Assembly (NCBI GenBank): GCA_022180725.1
Contig: BQMO01000002.1
Coordinates: forward strand, 1 to 64,000
DNA from: Phycisphaerae bacterium
Lineage (GTDB): Bacteria; Planctomycetota; Phycisphaerae; Phycisphaerales; UBA1924
Reading direction: 5' to 3'
DNA length: 64,000 bases
In this document: one piece after another, positions 16,759 through 25,024 of the stretch
Position numbering within the stretch: position 1 is the stretch's first letter
Layout: the number at the start of each line of letters is the position of its first letter
Made by a program: the position numbers and the translations under genes
The notes under the pieces: generated by a model
What the model saw: the letters and a program-made list of their open reading frames with translations, nothing else
Database searches by the model: none
Told to the model about the DNA's origin: nothing

Positions 16759-19026
16759 ATGCGATCGGTTCGTGCGTGGCATGTCTCGCTTGTTGGGCTG
16801 CTCCTGCTCCTGCTCGCCGTCGGCGTGCAGAAGGTCTGGTCCATCGACTTCTGGTGGCAGATCCGCAACGGCGAATGGATCGTCGAGCACGGCAAGGTCC
16901 CGACGCGCGAGATGTACTCGTGGTCGGCCGCGGGAAATCCGCTTCGCGAGATGCGTTGGCTCTACTGCACGGCCGTCTATCTCCTCTTCGCCCGGGTCGG
17001 CGAGTGGGCGCCGTCGCTGCTGCAAGCCGCGCTCGTGAGCGCGGCGTGGCTCGCCCTCGCCTGGCCCTTCCGCCGTGACCTGCGACACCCCATGGTGATC
17101 GCCCTGCTCGCCCTCGGTCTCTGCGCCGGCCTCGCCCGCTGGGTGATGCGCCCCGAACTCGCCACCTACCTCTCCTTCGCGCTCTTCCTCACGTTCCTCG
17201 CCCGCCTGCGAGAAACCGGCGGCTGGCGATGCATCCTCGCGCTCTTCGTCACGCAGGTCTTCTGGGTCAACACGCACACGCTCTTTCTGTTCGGGCCCAT
17301 CCTCGCGTGGTGCTTCTTCGCGGGCGACGCCGTGCAGCGCCGGATCGACCGCATGCGCGGCGGGCCGCCCTCGCCACTGATCAACACTCGCCTTGCGATC
17401 ACCGGCGTGGCCGTCACCGCGGCCTGCTGGATCAACCCGTACTTCCACGACGGCGCGATGTACGCGGTGCAGATGTACCGCGAGACGCGGGCGGGGCACG
17501 CGACGAACCAGATCATCGGGGAGATGCGCAGCCCGCTCGCCATCCCACACGCCGACTGGACATGGGACCTCTTCGCCTGCGTCATCCTCGCGCTCACCTC
17601 CACCTTCATCGTCGCCCGCGCGTGGCGGCGGCTTGATGTGGTCACCGGCGGCATCCTCCTCCTGGGCCTCATCCTCTTCGCCCAGTTGCAGCGGAACACG
17701 CCGCTGCTGGCGTTGTGCGCGGTGTGGGCGGCGTTGCGGACGATCCACACCGCGCCGCGCGGGTCTGGGGAGGTCGGCGCCCGCCGCGCGTGGGTGGCGC
17801 ATGGTGCGGTGGCGGCGTGGTGCGTGCTGGCGGCGTGGTTCATCGCGGCGGACCGCGTGGGGGCGAAACTGAACCAGCCGCGCGAGCGCGGGCTGGGCGT
17901 GGTACGGGGCATCGTGCCCGAGGGCGGGGCGGGGTTCCTGCGCGAACATCCGCCGACGGGACGGCTGTTCAACGTGGTGCGAGACGGGGCGTACCTGATC
18001 TGGGCGGCGCGGGGGGTGCCGGTGTTCATCGACGGGCGGACCGACGCCTACGGGCCGGCGTTGCTGACCATCGCGGCGTCGATGTCGCCGGCGAACTGGG
18101 ACGCGTGGTCGGCGGAACAGGGCGTGACGGCGGCGATGCTGCCGACGCTGGGGTTCTCGCCGCTGGTGGCGCACCTGGCCGGGTCGTTGGAGTGGGCGCT
18201 GGTGTTCGTGGATCATCGGAGCGTGGTGTTCTTTCGGCGGACGGCGGCGCAGGCGGGAGTGATCGAGCGTGCGTCGGGGCGCGTGGAGGCGGCGATCGGC
18301 GGGGCGGGTCGAGTGATGGAGGATCCGATCGAAGGATGGAAGCGGCTGATTGGCGCGAGGCCGCGCGCGTGGCGGGCGGAGGGGTGGGCGCAGGTGCTGG
18401 TGGACCTGGGGCGCCATGCGGAGGCGCGGGCGGCGATGGAGGCGGGGTTGGCGGTCGAGCCGGGGAACGAGCGGTTGCGTGTGCTGCTGGCGCCGGTGGT
18501 GTACGTGGAGGGTCGCGCGTCGGAGGCGTCGCGGCTGCTGGAGGGGCTGGACGGCGAGTTGCGGTTGACGGCGTATCGGGAGGCGGCGCGGGCGGCGATG
18601 ACGGCGGGGAGGGCGCGTGAGGCGGAGGGAGCGCTGATGGAGGCGTTGGCGATGTCGCCGACGGGTGTGACGAGCCGCGATCTTCGCGTGGCGCTGGGGG
18701 ACATTCGCTTTCAGACCGGGCGGGCGGCGGAGGCGGCGGCGGAGTATGAGTTGGCGCAGCGTGAGTTGCCGACCGTGAACGAGTGGAACAAGCTGGCGAC
18801 GATTTATCTTGGGCTGAAGGATGCGGGACGGGCCGAGCGGGCGTTGCGGGCGTCGCTGGCGATGGATGGGGACACGCCCGCGCAGGCGGGGGTGTGGGCG
18901 ATGCTGGGCGGGGTGCTGGCGCAGCGCGGGGATGTGGGGAGTGCGCGGGCGTGTTATGAGCGGGCGCTGGCGCTCAACCCGAGTCACGCCGGGGCGCGGG
19001 AAGGGCTTGAGCGGCTGAAGCGGTAG
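16759..19026 (+). CDS. polytopic membrane protein with C-terminal TPR repeats
   Basis: The 755 aa protein starts with a membrane anchor (VSLLVGLLLLLLAVGV-like stretch; exact residues 9-23) and has about ten hydrophobic segments to residue 380. A soluble loop follows, containing FIDGRTDAYG. From about residue 540 to the end it has helical repeats of TPR type (for example RVALGDIRFQTGRAAEAAAE and AMLGGVLAQRGDVGSARACY). The topology resembles glycosyltransferase-like or O-antigen-ligase-like membrane proteins fused to TPRs, but no catalytic motif is certain. Base use changes inside the gene: the first third is C-rich, the rest strongly G-rich. The end overlaps a convergent gene by 53 bp. Confidence 0.82.
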   Translation: MRSVRAWHVSLVGLLLLLLAVGVQKVWSIDFWWQIRNGEWIVEHGKVPTREMYSWSAAGNPLREMRWLYCTAVYLLFARVGEWAPSLLQAALVSAAWLALAWPFRRDLRHPMVIALLALGLCAGLARWVMRPELATYLSFALFLTFLARLRETGGWRCILALFVTQVFWVNTHTLFLFGPILAWCFFAGDAVQRRIDRMRGGPPSPLINTRLAITGVAVTAACWINPYFHDGAMYAVQMYRETRAGHATNQIIGEMRSPLAIPHADWTWDLFACVILALTSTFIVARAWRRLDVVTGGILLLGLILFAQLQRNTPLLALCAVWAALRTIHTAPRGSGEVGARRAWVAHGAVAAWCVLAAWFIAADRVGAKLNQPRERGLGVVRGIVPEGGAGFLREHPPTGRLFNVVRDGAYLIWAARGVPVFIDGRTDAYGPALLTIAASMSPANWDAWSAEQGVTAAMLPTLGFSPLVAHLAGSLEWALVFVDHRSVVFFRRTAAQAGVIERASGRVEAAIGGAGRVMEDPIEGWKRLIGARPRAWRAEGWAQVLVDLGRHAEARAAMEAGLAVEPGNERLRVLLAPVVYVEGRASEASRLLEGLDGELRLTAYREAARAAMTAGRAREAEGALMEALAMSPTGVTSRDLRVALGDIRFQTGRAAEAAAEYELAQRELPTVNEWNKLATIYLGLKDAGRAERALRASLAMDGDTPAQAGVWAMLGGVLAQRGDVGSARACYERALALNPSHAGAREGLERLKR

Positions 19027-19996
19027 GCTGGGCACGGGGTGGCGGCCCGACGGCCCGGGATGGCGGATCGGGGTCGCGGGACGCGTGAGGTGCGAGGCTC
19101 ACAGGCCCGGGGTACGCGGCAAGGTTCGGGGTGAGGGGCGGGGAGACATCACACGGCATCGATGCGGGCGACGGCGACGGGGACGATGTCACGGCCGAGT
19201 ACCGGACGTTGGCGGACGGGCCGGCGTGCTCCCTGGGCGAGTCGGCGGCGGGGCTCGGTGACACGTCGGGCGGTTCGTGGCGCGAAGGGGAGGAAGGAAT
19301 CGCGGACGGCACGGCGGCCTGACGCGAGAGGGTCGAGTCGAACCTGGCGATCCGGAGGAGAATGGCGGCGGCCTTTCGGGCGGTTTCGGCCTGGCGGCGC
19401 AGGAGTTCGGTGTTTCTGGGCGCGGGAAGGCCGGGGTGGGCGTCGGGGTCGTCAACGCGGAGATGGACGCCGTCGAGGAAGTCGGCGAGGATGGTCTGCA
19501 TGGCCTTGGCGGCGGTTGTGAGGCTGGCGATGGCGACGAAGCGTGCGCGGCGCGCGATGGCGGACTCGATCTGGGCGGCGCGCTGGGCGATGTCGGGGCG
19601 TGCGAACCAGGCGGCGAGGGCTTCGAGGGAGGTGCCGCGGAGTTCGGCGACGGCGCGGAAGGAGAGGTCGGGGTCGCCGAGGTCGCGGAGGATGGCGTCG
19701 GCGGTGGCGGGGTCGGGGGTGAAGGGAGGGAATGTCGGAGCGGGCGTGCTGGCGCGGGAACCGGTCGAGGGCGTGGGGGTTGGCGTGGACTCCCCCTCCG
19801 CCGCGGCAGGCCGCGGCACCTGTCGATCGTGCGCGGCCCGGTCGAACGGCGCTGCATCCCCCTCCGCCGCGGAGGACTGCGGCACCTGTCGATCGTGCGC
19901 GGCCCGGTCGAACGGCGCTGCATCCCCCTCCGCCGCGGAGGACCGCGGCACCTCCCCCTGTGGGGGAGGATCAGGCATGGATGGAACGACGGCCAT
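18974..19996 (-). CDS. unknown protein with N-terminal tandem repeats
   Basis: I do not recognise this 340 aa protein. Residues 13-55 hold a 22-residue unit (core SSAAEGDAAPFDRAAHDRQ) repeated about 2.4 times, followed by a Pro/Thr-rich linker. The central 120 residues are helical and look like a small DNA-binding or adaptor domain (LRDLGDPDLSFRAVAELRG, then LEALAAWFARPDIAQRA, then a long Ala-rich helix). The C-terminal 100 residues are Pro/Ser-rich and disordered. The start at 19996 (MAVVPSMPDPPPQG) is uncertain; 19978 is an alternative. The helical core is the best evidence that this frame is coding. Confidence 0.55.
   Translation of the reverse strand: MAVVPSMPDPPPQGEVPRSSAAEGDAAPFDRAAHDRQVPQSSAAEGDAAPFDRAAHDRQVPRPAAAEGESTPTPTPSTGSRASTPAPTFPPFTPDPATADAILRDLGDPDLSFRAVAELRGTSLEALAAWFARPDIAQRAAQIESAIARRARFVAIASLTTAAKAMQTILADFLDGVHLRVDDPDAHPGLPAPRNTELLRRQAETARKAAAILLRIARFDSTLSRQAAVPSAIPSSPSRHEPPDVSPSPAADSPREHAGPSANVRYSAVTSSPSPSPASMPCDVSPPLTPNLAAYPGPVSLAPHASRDPDPPSRAVGPPPRAQPTASAAQALPAPRRDSG
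19791..19950. repeat. 66-bp tandem repeat, about 2.4 copies
   Basis: The segment CTGCATCCCCCTCCGCCGCG recurs with a 66 bp period (at about 19852 and 19918), and a diverged first unit begins near 19791. Each later unit contains the perfect palindrome CCTCCGC-C-GCGGAGG. The array lies in the N-terminal coding part of the reverse-strand unknown gene and keeps its frame. Confidence 0.85.
19951..19969. repeat. 8-bp inverted repeat next to the tandem array
   Basis: CCTCCCCC and GGGGGAGG are separated by TGT, giving a perfect 8 bp hairpin directly after the 66-bp array. Together they resemble a short palindromic mobile element. Confidence 0.7.
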
Positions 19997-20164
19997 GCCG
20001 CGACGGTACAAGGGGCGTGGCGGAAGGCAAGAGGCAAGTCGCGAAGTGAGCGAAACGTGCGCGCCGGCGAGTGCGTTGGCGAGCGAGGACACGGTGGAAG
20101 GCGCGGGCGGCGTGCGCGGATGGCGTGGAGGGAAGGGTGCGGCGCGAGGAACGCGTGGGGGCGA

Positions 20165-20872
20165 TCACGCGGCGGAGGCGGGGAAGACGGAGACTTCGGA
20201 GCCTTCGGCGAGGATCTTGGAGACGGGCTTTTCGTGGTCGAGGAACTTCCATTGCGGGCCGTAGGTCTTGCCCCAGTTGACCTTGACCTCGGCCCATTCG
20301 ACGTGGTAGAGGAGCCAACGCGGGTGGACGACGCGGTAGCGGAGCGGGCGGCCGATGGGGTCGCGGCCGAACCCCCACTGCTGGTCGATGAGGAAGGATT
20401 CGAGGCTGTCGTCGGGGGGGAGGAGGGGGGCTTCCTTGGTTGTGGCGAGGGCGATTTCCTGCCAGCGTTCATGGTGCTTGAAGCGGTGGACGACTTCGAG
20501 GCCGTCGCCCTTGCGGTGCACGTCGCTTTTCATTTCGATACGTTCGTAGGGTTCGTTGTAGACCTTGCGTGCGATCCAGGAGACGAGGCGCTTGGGGACG
20601 AACTCGCGGATGAAGCAGACGCCGCGCTCGCCGGCGGCGTTGGTGACGTAGAAGCGGAGGTTGACTTCGGGGAAGTCGCGGTAGAAGGGCCAGGCGATGC
20701 CCTTGACACGGGTGTTCTCGAAGTCGAAGGCGACGAGGGAGACGAAGGCGTGGCCGTCGCGCGTATCGAGACGAAGCCCGCGGGGGAGGTGCGGGGTGAG
20801 GAGGTCGGGCGGCACCGCGTACGAAATAACACACAGGTGCGACCAGTGAGCCTGGAGGAACGGCCGCAGCAT
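20165..20872 (-). CDS. DUF2071 (YqjF-like) protein
   Basis: The 235 aa protein matches the DUF2071 pattern: start LRPFLQAHWSHLCVISY, PPDLLTPHLPRGL, DGHAFVSLVAFDF, then NLRFYVTNAAGERGVCFIRE. No enzymatic activity is established for the family. The ATG at 20872 is chosen because it gives the canonical opening; the longer frame would run through the hutG promoter. It is divergent from hutG with 37 nt between starts. CACAAT ends 6 nt before the ATG on this strand. Confidence 0.85.
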   Translation of the reverse strand: MLRPFLQAHWSHLCVISYAVPPDLLTPHLPRGLRLDTRDGHAFVSLVAFDFENTRVKGIAWPFYRDFPEVNLRFYVTNAAGERGVCFIREFVPKRLVSWIARKVYNEPYERIEMKSDVHRKGDGLEVVHRFKHHERWQEIALATTKEAPLLPPDDSLESFLIDQQWGFGRDPIGRPLRYRVVHPRWLLYHVEWAEVKVNWGKTYGPQWKFLDHEKPVSKILAEGSEVSVFPASAA

Positions 20873-20897
20873 GGCGGTATTGTGCCATGGTTGGCGG

Positions 20898-20903
20898 TAC
20901 GAT
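20898..20903 (+). promoter_or_regulatory. -10-like TACGAT before hutG
   Basis: TACGAT ends 6 nt before the GTG at 20910 and decides that start. Confidence 0.5.
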
Positions 20904-20909
20904 GCAAGC

Positions 20910-21830
20910 GTGACCGACGGGAAACCGGACATACCGCACACGAAATCGGGGACGTGGCCGACCGGGATTCCGCCAACCCGGCTGGCGGGGCGGATACGGC
21001 ACGATTCGGCCTCGGGGTGCACGGTGGCGCTGCTGGGCCTGCCCGACGACCTGGGCGTACGGCTGAACGGGGGACGCGTGGGTGCGGCGGGCGGCCCGAC
21101 GGCGTTCCGGGCGGCGCTGGCGCGGTACGGCGTGGCGGAGCCGTTCGGGTGGACGTGGCCTGAGGTGTACGACGCGGGAGACGTGGTGCCCGTGGCGGGG
21201 GAGGGCGAGGCGTCGCTCTTGGAGACGCACGCGCGGGTGACGGCGGCGACGAAGGCGGTGCTTGGGCTGGGGCTGTTTCCGATCGCGGTGGGCGGCGGGC
21301 ACGACCTGACGCTGCCGTTCGTGCGCGGGGTGATCGAGCACTGGAAAGCCAGGACGGTGACGGTCGACTCCGGCGTGTACTTCGATGCGCACCTGGACGT
21401 GCGCGAGACGGCGGGGAGCGGGATGGCGTTCCGGCGGCTGATCGAGGATCATGGGGTGAAGCACCTGGCGATTCACGGGATGGACCCGTACGCGAACACG
21501 CGGGATCATGCGCGGTGGTTTTTGACGCACGGGGGCGTGGACGGCGCGGAGGCTGGGACGACGCCGGCGATGGGGCCGCGGTTCGTGAGCGTGGACCTGG
21601 ACGTGCTGGACGCGTCGCACGCGCCCGGGGTGAGCGCGATGAACCCGAACGGGTGGAGCGTGGGGCGATTGGCGGGGGCGGTTCAGGCGCTGGCGGCGGA
21701 CGGGCAGACGCGGTGCATGGACCTGATGGAGTTGAACCCAACGCACGATGAAGGCGGGCGGACGTCGCGGGCGGCGGCGCACGTGTTTCTGGCGATGCTG
21801 CGGGGCATTGCGTCGAGGGGCGTGTCGTGA
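20910..21830 (+). CDS. hutG: arginase-family formimidoylglutamase (HutG-like)
   Basis: The 306 aa protein is an arginase/agmatinase-family binuclear manganese hydrolase. Metal-ligand motifs are GGGHDLT, FDAHLDVR and SVDLDVLDASHAPG. The adjacent hutI, overlapping by 4 bp, points to formimidoylglutamase, the last step of histidine degradation to glutamate and formamide. Agmatinase or arginase cannot be excluded from the motifs alone. The start is a GTG, 6 nt after TACGAT. Confidence 0.8.
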   Translation: MTDGKPDIPHTKSGTWPTGIPPTRLAGRIRHDSASGCTVALLGLPDDLGVRLNGGRVGAAGGPTAFRAALARYGVAEPFGWTWPEVYDAGDVVPVAGEGEASLLETHARVTAATKAVLGLGLFPIAVGGGHDLTLPFVRGVIEHWKARTVTVDSGVYFDAHLDVRETAGSGMAFRRLIEDHGVKHLAIHGMDPYANTRDHARWFLTHGGVDGAEAGTTPAMGPRFVSVDLDVLDASHAPGVSAMNPNGWSVGRLAGAVQALAADGQTRCMDLMELNPTHDEGGRTSRAAAHVFLAMLRGIASRGVS

Positions 21831-23059
21831 GCGTGCTGATCCGCGATTGTCGGGTGGTGACGCCGAACGGGCCCGGGCCGCAGCGCGGGAAGGCGATGGG
21901 CGAGTTGGAGGTGATGCCTCGGGCGGACGTGTGGATCGAGGGCGGGGTGATTGCGCGGGTTCGATCGCACGAGCCCGGGGCGGCGTCGGCGGGCGTGGCG
22001 CGGGTAATCGAGGCGCGCGGGCGGGTGTTGATGCCGGGGTTCGTGGATTGCCACACGCACGCGTGCTTCGCGGGGGATCGGCTGGAGGAATGGGAGCGAC
22101 GGCTGCGCGGGGCGACGTACCAGGAGATCCTGGCGTCGGGCGGCGGGATCATGGCGACGGTGCGGGCGGTGCGCGGGGCGAGCGAGGGGACGCTGCGCGA
22201 GTTCGTGGCGGAACGGCTGGCGTCGATGCTGGCGGGCGGCACGACGGCCGTGGAGATCAAGAGCGGGTACGGACTGACGGCGGCGGATGAGTTGAAGATG
22301 CTGCGCGCGAGCGCCGCGGCCGCGGCGGAATGGGCGGGGACGGTGCGGCTGACGGCGCTCCTGGGACACGCGATGGACCCGGCGGTGTCACCGTCGGAGT
22401 ATGTACGACGGACGATTCACGAGACGCTGCCGGCGATCCACGCGGAGTTTCCGGGCATCGCGGTGGACGCGTTCCTGGAGGCTGGGGCGTGGAGCCTGGC
22501 GGACACGCGGAAGTTGCTGTCGGCGGCGCGGGGGCTGGGGCATCCTGTTCGGCTGCACGCGGACCAGTTCACGAGTATGGGCGGGGTGGCGTTGGCGGCG
22601 GAACTCGGGGCGGTAAGCGTGGATCATCTGGAGGCCTCGTCGCCGGACACGCTGGCAAGCCTGGCCGGGTCGGGGGTGATCGGGGTGGCGTTGCCGATTT
22701 GTGGGCTGCACCTGGACAATCGGTACGCGAACCTGCGGCCGCTGATCGATGCGGGCGGGGCGGGGGCGGTAGCGACGAACTTCAACCCCGGGTCGGCGCC
22801 GAGCCATTCGATGCCCCTCGCGGGTGCCTTGGCCGTGCGGCGGTGCGGGCTGACGCCGGCGGAGGCGATTACGGCGACGACGGCGAATGCGGCGGCGGTG
22901 CTGGGGTTCATGGATCGGGGATTCATCGCGGCGGGGGCGAGGGCGGACCTGGTGCTGCTGACGCACGCGGACGAGCGGCGGTTGTGGCACGATCTTGGCG
23001 CGGACGCGGTCGCGATGGTGATGAGTGCCGGGGAGATCCTTCGCGAATCATGCGCGTAA
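21827..23059 (+). CDS. hutI: imidazolonepropionase
   Basis: HutI hydrolyses imidazolone-5-propanoate to formiminoglutamate in histidine degradation. The 410 aa amidohydrolase has the metal site DCHTHACF, IKSGYGL, HADQF, VDHLE and the substrate loop NFNPGSAPS. The GTG start overlaps the hutG stop codon, so translation is coupled. Together the two genes give the last two steps; hutH and hutU must lie elsewhere. Confidence 0.95.
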   Translation: MSVLIRDCRVVTPNGPGPQRGKAMGELEVMPRADVWIEGGVIARVRSHEPGAASAGVARVIEARGRVLMPGFVDCHTHACFAGDRLEEWERRLRGATYQEILASGGGIMATVRAVRGASEGTLREFVAERLASMLAGGTTAVEIKSGYGLTAADELKMLRASAAAAAEWAGTVRLTALLGHAMDPAVSPSEYVRRTIHETLPAIHAEFPGIAVDAFLEAGAWSLADTRKLLSAARGLGHPVRLHADQFTSMGGVALAAELGAVSVDHLEASSPDTLASLAGSGVIGVALPICGLHLDNRYANLRPLIDAGGAGAVATNFNPGSAPSHSMPLAGALAVRRCGLTPAEAITATTANAAAVLGFMDRGFIAAGARADLVLLTHADERRLWHDLGADAVAMVMSAGEILRESCA

Positions 23060-23084
23060 CACGTCGAGTCTGACGTTCAACCGC

Positions 23085-23090
23085 TACCAT
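23085..23090 (+). promoter_or_regulatory. -10-like TACCAT before map
   Basis: TACCAT ends 8 nt before the ATG at 23099. Confidence 0.45.
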
Positions 23091-23098
23091 CCGCCCGC

Positions 23099-23980
23099 AT
23101 GTCGAAAGTCCCGAGGCTGACCAAGGCGGAGGCCGACGCGGCGCACGCGGCGGCGCAGAAGGTGGTGGAGGTTCACCGCTGCCTGTCGGCGTTCTTGCGC
23201 GCGGGGCAGACGCTGGCGGAGATCGACGCGTTCGTGGGGCGGACGCTGGACGGCCTGCGGGTGAAGTCGTGCTTCAAGGGGTACGTGATCCGCGGGCACC
23301 CGCCGTTCCCGAGCCACGCGTGCCTGAGTCTGAACGATTGCGTGGTGCACGGCACCGCGGCGTATTACCGCGGGGCGATCAAGTCGGGGGACGTGCTGAA
23401 GATCGACATCGGCGTGTGGCACAACGTGGGGGGCGCGTCGTGGGTGGGCGACGCGGGGTGGACGTATTCGATCGGCGAGCCGTCGGCGATGGTTCGGCGG
23501 ATGATGGCGTGCGGGAAGACGGCGTTGGCGCGCGGGGTAGCGGCGATGAGGCCGGGGCGGCCGTATTTGGACTGGGCGGTGGCGGTGCAGGACACGGTGG
23601 AGCGGGAGTACGGGTTCTATTGCGTGGAGAACTGGGGCGGGCACGGGATCGGGAAGAAGGTGGACGACAAGAGCAAGCGGGGGCTGCACCTGCCGCCGCA
23701 CGTGCTGAATCATCGGCCGCTGACGCCGGACGGGTGGGCGGAGGCGGATTGCGTGTGGGAGCCGGGGAACCTGGTGGCGGTGGAGCCGATGATCGGGGCG
23801 ACGACGGGGAAGACGGAGCAGAGGCCGTTCGAGTTCAACCCGAGGCAGACGGACTGGCCGGTGTATATTGCGGACGGGTCGCTGAGCGTGCATTACGAGC
23901 ACGACGTGCTGATTACGGAGGATGGGCCGCGGGTGCTGACGGAGGGGCTGGAAGAGGTTGGGGACGTGATCACGAGGTAG
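23099..23980 (+). CDS. map: methionine aminopeptidase
   Basis: Map removes the initiator Met from new proteins. The five metal ligands can be traced: Asp in LKIDIGVW, Asp in VGDAGWTYS, His in GGHGIGKK, Glu in VAVEPM, and Glu in SVHYEHDVLIT. The 293 aa protein is longer than E. coli Map because of an insertion after GGHGIG (about residues 185-225). It begins 40 nt after hutI, 8 nt after a TACCAT hexamer, so it is probably transcribed on its own. Confidence 0.94.
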   Translation: MSKVPRLTKAEADAAHAAAQKVVEVHRCLSAFLRAGQTLAEIDAFVGRTLDGLRVKSCFKGYVIRGHPPFPSHACLSLNDCVVHGTAAYYRGAIKSGDVLKIDIGVWHNVGGASWVGDAGWTYSIGEPSAMVRRMMACGKTALARGVAAMRPGRPYLDWAVAVQDTVEREYGFYCVENWGGHGIGKKVDDKSKRGLHLPPHVLNHRPLTPDGWAEADCVWEPGNLVAVEPMIGATTGKTEQRPFEFNPRQTDWPVYIADGSLSVHYEHDVLITEDGPRVLTEGLEEVGDVITR

Positions 23981-24027
23981 TGGCTTGGTGGGAAGGACGC
24001 GCTGCGCGAGGGCCGGGAAGACTGAAC

Positions 24028-24828
24028 ATGTCAAGGATCGACGATATCTTCGCGGACCTCCGCCGGGACGGGCGCAAGGCGCTGATGCCGTTCGTGTGCG
24101 CGGGGCATCCGCGACGCGGGGATACGGCGCTGCTGCTGCCGGCGCTGGAGCGGGCGGGGGCGAGCGTGGTGGAGGTCGGTTTCCCGTACACGGACCCGAT
24201 CGCGGACGGGCCGGTGATCGCGCAGGCGATGCACGGGGCGCTGCGGGCGGGGGTGACGCCGAGGATGGTGTTCGAGGAGGTGGGGTCGATCAGGGAATGG
24301 TTGAAGGTTGGATTGGTGGCGATGGTGAGTTACTCGATCGTGCACGGGGTGGGCGGGGCGGGGCGGTTCGTGGGGATGGCGAAGGACGCGGGGTTCGATG
24401 GGCTGATCGTGCCGGACCTGCCGCTGGAGGAGTCGGGAGAGGTTCGCGCGGCGGCGGCGGCGGCGGGGCTGACGATGAGCATGTTGATCGCGCCGTCGAC
24501 GCCGGTGGAGCGGGCGGAGGCGTTGGCGAAGGCGAGCACGGGGTTTGTGTATCTGCTGGCGCGTGCGGGAATCACGGGGGATGGGTCGGGCATACCGGAT
24601 GTGTCGGGTCGGGTGTCCCGGCTGCGGACGTTTTCCCCGCTCCCGGTGGCCGTTGGATTCGGAGTTTCGACCCCGGAGCAGGTGCGGGGGGTGGTTCGGC
24701 ACGCGGACGCGGCGATCGTGGGGAGTGCCTTGGTGAGGCGGCTGACGGAAGCGAAGACCGCGGGTCGCGATCCGATCGCGGAGGCGGAGGGGTTTGTGGG
24801 GTCGCTGGCCGGCGGGTTGGTGGGGTAG
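24028..24828 (+). CDS. trpA: tryptophan synthase alpha chain
   Basis: TrpA cleaves indole-3-glycerol phosphate and channels indole to TrpB. The 266 aa length is normal. The catalytic residues Glu49 (VVEVGFPYTDP) and Asp60 (PIADGP) are in the exact canonical positions, and the phosphate-binding GFGVSTPEQV and AAIVGSALVR segments are present. It follows map by 47 nt. trpB and the other trp genes are not in the window, so this is a split locus. Confidence 0.95.
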   Translation: MSRIDDIFADLRRDGRKALMPFVCAGHPRRGDTALLLPALERAGASVVEVGFPYTDPIADGPVIAQAMHGALRAGVTPRMVFEEVGSIREWLKVGLVAMVSYSIVHGVGGAGRFVGMAKDAGFDGLIVPDLPLEESGEVRAAAAAAGLTMSMLIAPSTPVERAEALAKASTGFVYLLARAGITGDGSGIPDVSGRVSRLRTFSPLPVAVGFGVSTPEQVRGVVRHADAAIVGSALVRRLTEAKTAGRDPIAEAEGFVGSLAGGLVG

Positions 24829-25024
24829 ATCGGCTGTCGGTTGGATCAAGGCGGAGTGGCAGGGACGGCGTGGTGGACGAATAATCAACCCCGTTGAGGT
24901 CAGGTCGAGCCGGCGCGGGAAGATTCCATACGCACAGGAACGATTGCACCGGCCACCGGGGGCCGGGGCGGGTTGTTGGCGTTGGCCGCACGGCGGACCG
25001 TGAACTCGGCGAAAAGGGAGCGCC
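24829..25024. other. trpA-glnN intergenic region
   Basis: This 196 nt gap has a hairpin at 24949-24966 (CCGGCC/GGCCGG, 6-nt loop) without a T tract, and AAAGGGAG directly before glnN. I see no clear promoter or riboswitch. Confidence 0.4.

Noticed and set aside
17600-18000. Replication origin at the skew reversal
   Set aside because: No DnaA boxes, AT-rich unwinding region, dnaA or dnaN nearby; kept only as a skew observation.
15790-19035. Very long reverse-strand open frame (over 1000 codons) antisense to the lipid module and membrane-TPR gene
   Set aside because: Composition is almost only Arg, Pro, His, Gln and Ala with no domains; it is the high-GC shadow of well-supported forward genes.
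24949-24966. Hairpin upstream of glnN as a riboswitch or terminator
   Set aside because: Only 6 bp, no T tract, and no conserved glutamine-riboswitch motif recognised.
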